Shown here: positions 8,100 through 10,965 of the stretch, piece by piece | How positions within the stretch are numbered: the stretch's first letter is position 1 | Layout: each line of letters opens with the position of its first letter | DNA from: Bacteroidales bacterium UBA3764 | Lineage (GTDB): Bacteria > Bacteroidota > Bacteroidia > Bacteroidales > UBA932 | Assembly (NCBI GenBank): GCA_002371115.1 | Contig: DFFY01000103.1 | Span: 457-11,421 of the forward strand | Length of the DNA stretch: 10,965 bases | Reading direction: 5' to 3' | Made by a program: the position numbers and the translations under genes | The notes under the pieces: generated by a model | What the model saw: only the letters and a program-made list of their open reading frames with translations | Told to the model about the DNA's origin: nothing | Databases searched by the model: none

Positions 8100-8664
8100 C
8101 CGTTCTTCCCTGCTTGCCGGCCTGCTTATCGGCCTGGGCGCTTGCGGTTTTTTGGCTCTGGGCGGTTTGCCCGGTGCCATCATTTTTGCATTCGGGCTGA
8201 TTGGCGTGGTGCTTTCCGGCACGCACCTGTACACCGGCCGCGCCGGTGTAATGCCGCTGAAGGAAACGCCGGTGCTGGTGCGCATCTGGCTGTTCAACGT
8301 GCTGGGCTGCATCCTGCTGGGCCTGCTGGTGTGGTCCCTGGGCGGTGAATCCGCCGAACGCGCACAGACGGTGGTTGCAGGACGGCTTGCCCAGGGCCCC
8401 TGGCGCAGTTTCCTCCGCGCCGTGGGCTGCGGCCTCATCATCGACATAGCCGTTTGGCTGTACAGGACCAAACAGAATATCCTGCCGGTGCTTTTTGGCG
8501 TTCCCCTGTTCATTGTATGCGGCTTCTACCACTCCATTGCAGACGTAGTGTACATTGTGGCGGCCTGGAACTGGACGGCGGACCTGCTTTGGTATTACCC
8601 GCTCATTGTCCTGGGCAATTATGCGGGCTGCAATGTTAGACGCATTGTGCTGCCGCAAACGTAA
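8089..8664 (+). CDS. Compact FNT-family (FocA/NirC-like) anion channel
   Basis: Inner-membrane protein of 191 aa, resembling formate/nitrite transporters, which form pentamers passing formate, nitrite or hydrosulfide. Six hydrophobic segments can be placed (about 7-25, 27-49, 61-85, 107-125, 131-158, 164-188). Landmarks relative to FocA: SGTHLYTG (43-50) for the omega-loop segment, and CGFYHSIADV (144-153), equivalent to GFEHSIANM with the central pore His (His148). GNYAGCNV near the end matches GNIIGG. It is about 70-90 residues shorter than typical family members, mainly through a short N-terminus and trimmed loops. The Asn usual in the fourth segment appears to be Asp119. The ATG at 8089 overlaps the preceding gene by 11 nt; the frame is open upstream, but only this start gives a sensible first helix. 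Substrate is uncertain. Confidence 0.78.
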   Translation: MEINRSSLLAGLLIGLGACGFLALGGLPGAIIFAFGLIGVVLSGTHLYTGRAGVMPLKETPVLVRIWLFNVLGCILLGLLVWSLGGESAERAQTVVAGRLAQGPWRSFLRAVGCGLIIDIAVWLYRTKQNILPVLFGVPLFIVCGFYHSIADVVYIVAAWNWTADLLWYYPLIVLGNYAGCNVRRIVLPQT

Positions 8665-8693
8665 AAAAATTCGCTGGTAACAGAAAAAATTGC

Positions 8694-8701
8694 TATATTT
8701 G
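8694..8701 (+). promoter_or_regulatory. Bacteroidota -7 box (TATATTTG) for tRNA-Arg
   Basis: Perfect TAnnTTTG match ending 17 nt before the first base of the mature tRNA. At the proper distance upstream (8670-8673) lies TTCG, a degenerate -33 element. It sits in the 54-bp gap after the FNT gene, so the tRNA is transcribed independently. Confidence 0.75.
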
Positions 8702-8718
8702 CAATCCTTTTACGGGAT

Positions 8719-8790
8719 GCCCCTGTAGTTTAAAGGATAGAATAACGGATTCCGGTTCCGTTGGTCCCGGTTCGATTCCGAGCGGGGGTA
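8719..8790 (+). tRNA. trnR: tRNA-Arg (anticodon CCG)
   Basis: A full cloverleaf folds by hand. Acceptor stem GCCCCTG (8719-8725) pairs with CGGGGGT (8783-8789), with one G-U at each of pairs 1-72 and 6-67. The D arm is at 8728-8743 (GTTT/GAAT, two G-U pairs, loop AAAGGATA). The anticodon stem ACGGA/TCCGT (8745-8749, 8757-8761) is perfect, with loop TTCCGGT, giving anticodon CCG at 8752-8754, which reads Arg codon CGG. The T arm CCCGG/CCGAG around TTCGATT has one C-A mismatch. The discriminator base is A8790. CCA is not encoded (CAA follows), so it must be added after transcription. Confidence 0.95.
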
Positions 8791-8823
8791 CAAAAGAGTC
8801 AGGCCATTAGCCTGACTCTTTTG
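8791..8823. terminator. Perfect bidirectional terminator between tRNA-Arg and the DUF456 gene
   Basis: A 14-bp perfect inverted repeat, CAAAAGAGTCAGGC (8791-8804) and GCCTGACTCTTTTG (8810-8823), encloses the 5-nt loop CATTA. The A4 and T4 ends provide a U-tract on either strand, so it can terminate the tRNA transcript (+) and the convergent DUF456 transcript (-). The palindrome continues for four more pairs into the tRNA 3' end (8787-8790 with 8824-8827). Confidence 0.9.
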
Positions 8824-8843
8824 TACCTATGCCCCCCCCGTGT

Positions 8844-9338
8844 TCAGAAAGCGTAAACCACAATGTAAAAGAGCATTACGCCTGAAGCAATGAGCTTGAG
8901 ACCGGTACCGAAAAGAAAGCCTAGAAAGGCGCCGAAGGCCGATTTTACCGAGTCCGATGCACCTTTCCCGGCAAAGAACATCTCGAACAGGAGCGCGCCC
9001 AGCAAGGAGCCGAAAATCATGCCCACGGGCGGATAGATGAGGCCCAGGAACAACCCCGCCATAGCGCCCCAGCCGCCATACTTGCTGCCGCCGGTGAGCT
9101 TGGTGAACCAGGCCGGGACCACGTAGTCCAGCAGGCTCACAAGCAGGACAATGCCCAGCCAGATGAGCAGGAAGGGGGTGGACATGGGCTCCCCCGCTCC
9201 GTTGGTGCCGTTTCCCCAGATATACAGGATGAGCATGCCCAACCAGCCCAGCGGCGGTCCGGGCAGTGCAGGGGCTATTGAGCCCACGATGGCCAGGATT
9301 CCCAGTACGATGGCCAAGATAGCGACAAATGTTTCCAT
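8844..9338 (-). CDS. DUF456 family integral membrane protein
   Basis: Inner-membrane protein of 164 aa, about 4-5 hydrophobic spans, very rich in glycine. The DUF456 signatures are clear: PALPGPPLGWLGML (about 24-37) and the long stretch DYVVPAW..KLTGGSKYGGWGAMAGLFLGLI (about 72-102). This is followed by PPVGMIFGSLLGALLFE, with small-residue (GxxxG-like) packing motifs. The start at 9338 gives METFVAILAI and fits the promoter box just upstream; an ATG six codons earlier (9356) lies upstream of that box, so it would be outside the transcript. No biochemical role is established for the family to my knowledge. It stands alone, convergent with tRNA-Arg and divergent from fabD, with the shared hairpin at 8791-8823 as its terminator. 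Confidence 0.88.
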   Translation of the reverse strand: METFVAILAIVLGILAIVGSIAPALPGPPLGWLGMLILYIWGNGTNGAGEPMSTPFLLIWLGIVLLVSLLDYVVPAWFTKLTGGSKYGGWGAMAGLFLGLIYPPVGMIFGSLLGALLFEMFFAGKGASDSVKSAFGAFLGFLFGTGLKLIASGVMLFYIVVYAF

Positions 9339-9343
9339 AGGCA

Positions 9344-9351
9344 CAAAGATA
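9344..9351 (-). promoter_or_regulatory. Bacteroidota -7 box (TATCTTTG) for the DUF456 gene
   Basis: On the minus strand this reads TATCTTTG, a full match to TAnnTTTG. Its last base is only 5 nt before the ATG at 9338, so transcription should begin at or within a few bases of the start codon. No TTG is seen at the -33 distance. Confidence 0.55.
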
Positions 9352-9414
9352 TGCAAAAAAAACCGTTATTGACATCCATGGCTTCCGTTACCGCGCACGG
9401 AAAAGAAAAAAGGC

Positions 9415-9445
9415 TTGACTTGCATCGATTTTCTTACTATATTTG
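9415..9445 (+). promoter_or_regulatory. Consensus Bacteroidota promoter for fabD
   Basis: The best promoter in the window: TTG (9415-9417), a 20-nt spacer, then TATATTTG (9438-9445). The predicted start of transcription is about 9449-9452, giving a leader of roughly 15 nt before the fabD ATG at 9465. Confidence 0.85.
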
Positions 9446-9449
9446 CATA

Positions 9450-9463
9450 CTTTATATATAAAG
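9450..9463. repeat. 14-bp perfect palindrome between fabD promoter and start codon
   Basis: CTTTATATATAAAG is its own reverse complement. It begins about where transcription should start and ends 1 nt before the fabD ATG, so it fills the whole leader. It could be an operator for a dimeric repressor or merely AT-rich leader sequence. No second copy was noticed in the window. Confidence 0.5.
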
Positions 9464-9464
9464 A

Positions 9465-10334
9465 ATGAAAACAGCCTATATTTTCCCTGGCCAGGGGTCC
9501 CAGTTTCCGGGCATGGCCAAAGACTTATATTCTAAGCATAAAGAACTGATGGAGAGGGCCAACGAGGTCCTGGGGTTCCGCATTACGGACATCATGTTCG
9601 AAGGCACGGCCGATGACCTGAAGGCAACCAAGGTCACGCAGCCGGCCATTTTTTTGCACAGCGTTTTGCTCTCCATGGAACAGGAACAGCAGCCGGACAT
9701 GGTTGCCGGCCACTCCCTGGGTGAATTCAGCGCCCTGGTGGCCGCCGGAGCCATTGACTGGGAAGACGGTCTCCGTCTTGTAGCCATCCGCGCCCGTGAA
9801 ATGCAGAAATGCTGCGAGCAGGTGCCCGGCACCATGGCCGCCATCATCAAACTCGGGGACGACGTAATCGAGCAGGTGTGTGCCGGTATTCCCGGTGTGG
9901 TTCCCGCCAACTACAACTCTCCCGGCCAGGTGGTCATCTCCGGAGAGGAACAGGCCGTGGACGCCGCCTGTGAGCAGCTCAAGGCCGCCGGCGCCAAGCG
10001 CGCCATCAAGCTCCCGGTGAGCGGCGCTTTCCACTCCCCGCTCATGGAGCCCGCCCGCACAGAACTGGCAGGGGCCATCGAGGCCACGCCGTTCCACGCG
10101 CCCAAGTGCCCCATTTACCAAAACGTAACGGCCCAGGCCACCACGGACCCGGAGGAAATCAAGGCCAACCTGCTCAAGCAGCTCACCTCCCCCGTCCGCT
10201 GGACCCAGAGCGTCCTCAATATGCGCGCAGCCGGTGCTACGCACTTTGTGGAGCTGGGCCCCGGCGAGGTCCTGCAGGGCCTGGTGCGCCGCATCCTTCC
10301 GGAAGAAGGGCTGCTGATAGAAGGGAAACAGTAG
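9465..10334 (+). CDS. fabD: Malonyl-CoA:ACP transacylase
   Basis: Cytoplasmic enzyme of type II fatty-acid synthesis; moves malonyl from CoA to acyl carrier protein. Length 289 aa is close to the family norm of about 310. Motifs: FPGQGSQFPGMA (7-18), forming the oxyanion-hole loop; the nucleophile elbow AGHSLGEFSAL with Ser84; Arg109 (AIRAREMQ) for malonyl carboxylate binding; the NYNSPGQVVISG loop (149-160); and catalytic His190 in SGAFHSPLM. The ATG at 9465 opens directly into the conserved KTAYIFPGQG, so the start is secure. It stands apart from other fab genes in this window, with its own consensus promoter and a palindromic leader, and is followed directly by a REP-like inverted repeat that may help end its transcript. 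Confidence 0.97.
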   Translation: MKTAYIFPGQGSQFPGMAKDLYSKHKELMERANEVLGFRITDIMFEGTADDLKATKVTQPAIFLHSVLLSMEQEQQPDMVAGHSLGEFSALVAAGAIDWEDGLRLVAIRAREMQKCCEQVPGTMAAIIKLGDDVIEQVCAGIPGVVPANYNSPGQVVISGEEQAVDAACEQLKAAGAKRAIKLPVSGAFHSPLMEPARTELAGAIEATPFHAPKCPIYQNVTAQATTDPEEIKANLLKQLTSPVRWTQSVLNMRAAGATHFVELGPGEVLQGLVRRILPEEGLLIEGKQ

Positions 10335-10400
10335 ATTTCTCGGCTTCGCGCGAAATGAAAACCTGTCATCTCGACTAAGCGAAGCGCATGGAGAGAACTC
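10335..10400. repeat. REP-like imperfect inverted repeat after fabD
   Basis: Two arms can fold on each other: TTCTC (10337-10341) with GAGAA (10393-10397), GCTTCGC (10343-10349) with GCGAAGC (10379-10385), and ATGA (10355-10358) with TCAT (10366-10369), separated by small internal loops. The words TTTCTCGGCTTCGC...CGAAATGA and TGTCATCTCGAC...GCGAAGCG...GGAGAGA resemble, from memory, a dispersed intergenic repeat of Bacteroidota genomes. It begins right at the fabD stop. On the plus strand a T-rich tract (10409-10420) follows, so it may double as a terminator. Confidence 0.65.
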
Positions 10401-10441
10401 AAACTGCATTTTTTATTTTATACACAATACACTAACTAATT

Positions 10442-10965
10442 ATGGCAAAAGAAAAGAAATTCATCACCTGTGATGGTAACTATGCCGCATCGAACATCGC
10501 TTATCTGTTCAGCGAGCATGCCGCCATTTACCCTATCACCCCCTCCTCCACGATGGCAGAAAACATCGACGAGTGGGCTGCCCACGGCAAAAAGAACCTG
10601 TGGGGAGAAACCGTAAAAGTGACGGAAATGCAGAGCGAGGCCGGTGCTGCCGGTGCCGTTCATGGTTCCCTCCAGGCTGGTGCCCTTACTTCCACGTTCA
10701 CGGCATCGCAGGGCCTCCTGCTCATGATCCCGAACATGTATAAGATTGCCGGCGAAATGCTGCCCACCGTGTTCCATGTGAGCGCCCGCGCCCTGGCCAG
10801 CCACGCCCTCTCCATCTTCGGTGACCACCAGGATGTGATGGCCTGCCGCCAGACCGGTTTCTGCATGCTGGCCTCCGGTTCCGTTCAGGAAGCACAGGAC
10901 CTGGCCGCCGTGGCGCACCTTTCCGCCATCAAGGCCAGCCTCCCGTTCCTGCACTTCTTCGACGG
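10442..10965 (+). CDS. nifJ: Pyruvate:ferredoxin (flavodoxin) oxidoreductase, N-terminal part
   Basis: Thiamine-pyrophosphate iron-sulfur enzyme: pyruvate + CoA + oxidised ferredoxin gives acetyl-CoA + CO2 + reduced ferredoxin, the central anaerobic route from pyruvate. Only the first 174 codons are in the window; the frame is open to the edge and the single-chain enzyme is usually near 1,170-1,200 aa. The visible part is domain I: CDGNYAASNIAYLFSE (10-25), YPITPSS (30-36) with Thr33 for pyruvate binding, MQSEAGAAGAVHGSLQAG (63-80) with Glu66 contacting the thiazolium cofactor, ASQGLLLMIPNMYKIAGE (88-105), and Arg116 in HVSARAL. These match Thr31, Glu64 and Arg114 of the Desulfovibrio africanus enzyme with a constant offset. 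The ATG at 10442 follows an A/T-rich leader in which I find no clear TAnnTTTG box. Confidence 0.96.
   Translation, partial: MAKEKKFITCDGNYAASNIAYLFSEHAAIYPITPSSTMAENIDEWAAHGKKNLWGETVKVTEMQSEAGAAGAVHGSLQAGALTSTFTASQGLLLMIPNMYKIAGEMLPTVFHVSARALASHALSIFGDHQDVMACRQTGFCMLASGSVQEAQDLAAVAHLSAIKASLPFLHFFD

Overview
The window looks like a chromosomal segment of a GC-rich member of the order Bacteroidales (Bacteroidota), probably a gut-type anaerobe. Three things point there. Promoters are of the Bacteroidota type: TATATTTG or TATCTTTG -7 boxes occur five times, and one has a well-spaced TTG -33 box. Start codons mostly lack Shine-Dalgarno sequences. The gene content fits too: a TonB-dependent receptor, lipoproteins with SSC or NSC lipoboxes, a homodimer-type pyruvate:ferredoxin oxidoreductase and a short formate/nitrite-type channel. 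The genus cannot be fixed by eye; Alistipes- or Cryptobacteroides-like lineages are guesses based only on the GC-rich coding sequence.

Layout. Positions 59-2279 (minus strand) hold a glycerol uptake pair, glycerol kinase (glpK) followed 1 nt later by a glycerol facilitator (glpF). A hairpin terminator closes the operon upstream of them and sits almost on the glpK start. Positions 2321-4765 (minus) hold a two-gene operon: a stand-alone Omp85/BamA-type outer-membrane barrel, then an alpha/beta-hydrolase lipoprotein. Across a 76-bp divergent promoter region, positions 4842-7798 (plus) hold a mirror-image operon: a TonB-dependent receptor translationally coupled (ATGA) to a DUF3089-type alpha/beta-hydrolase lipoprotein. 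So two back-to-back operons each pair a beta-barrel with a lipoprotein hydrolase, which is the most suggestive arrangement in the window.

Positions 7848-8664 (plus) hold a promoter, an 83-aa protein with an internal WWxxL...I duplication, and a compact 191-aa FNT-family (FocA/NirC-like) channel overlapping it by 11 nt. Next come tRNA-Arg(CCG) at 8719-8790 and a perfect bidirectional terminator, which also ends the convergent DUF456 membrane-protein gene (8844-9338, minus). A divergent promoter region leads to fabD (9465-10334, plus; malonyl-CoA:ACP transacylase). A 66-bp imperfect inverted repeat of REP type starts right at the fabD stop. The window ends inside a pyruvate:ferredoxin oxidoreductase gene (10442 to the edge).

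Functionally this is mostly core metabolism (glycerol catabolism, fatty-acid synthesis, fermentative pyruvate oxidation, possibly formate or related anion flux) interleaved with cell-envelope functions. I saw no phage, insertion sequence, CRISPR array or defence system. The items worth following up are the mirrored barrel/hydrolase operons, the WW-duplicated small protein with its minimal FNT channel, and the REP-like element.
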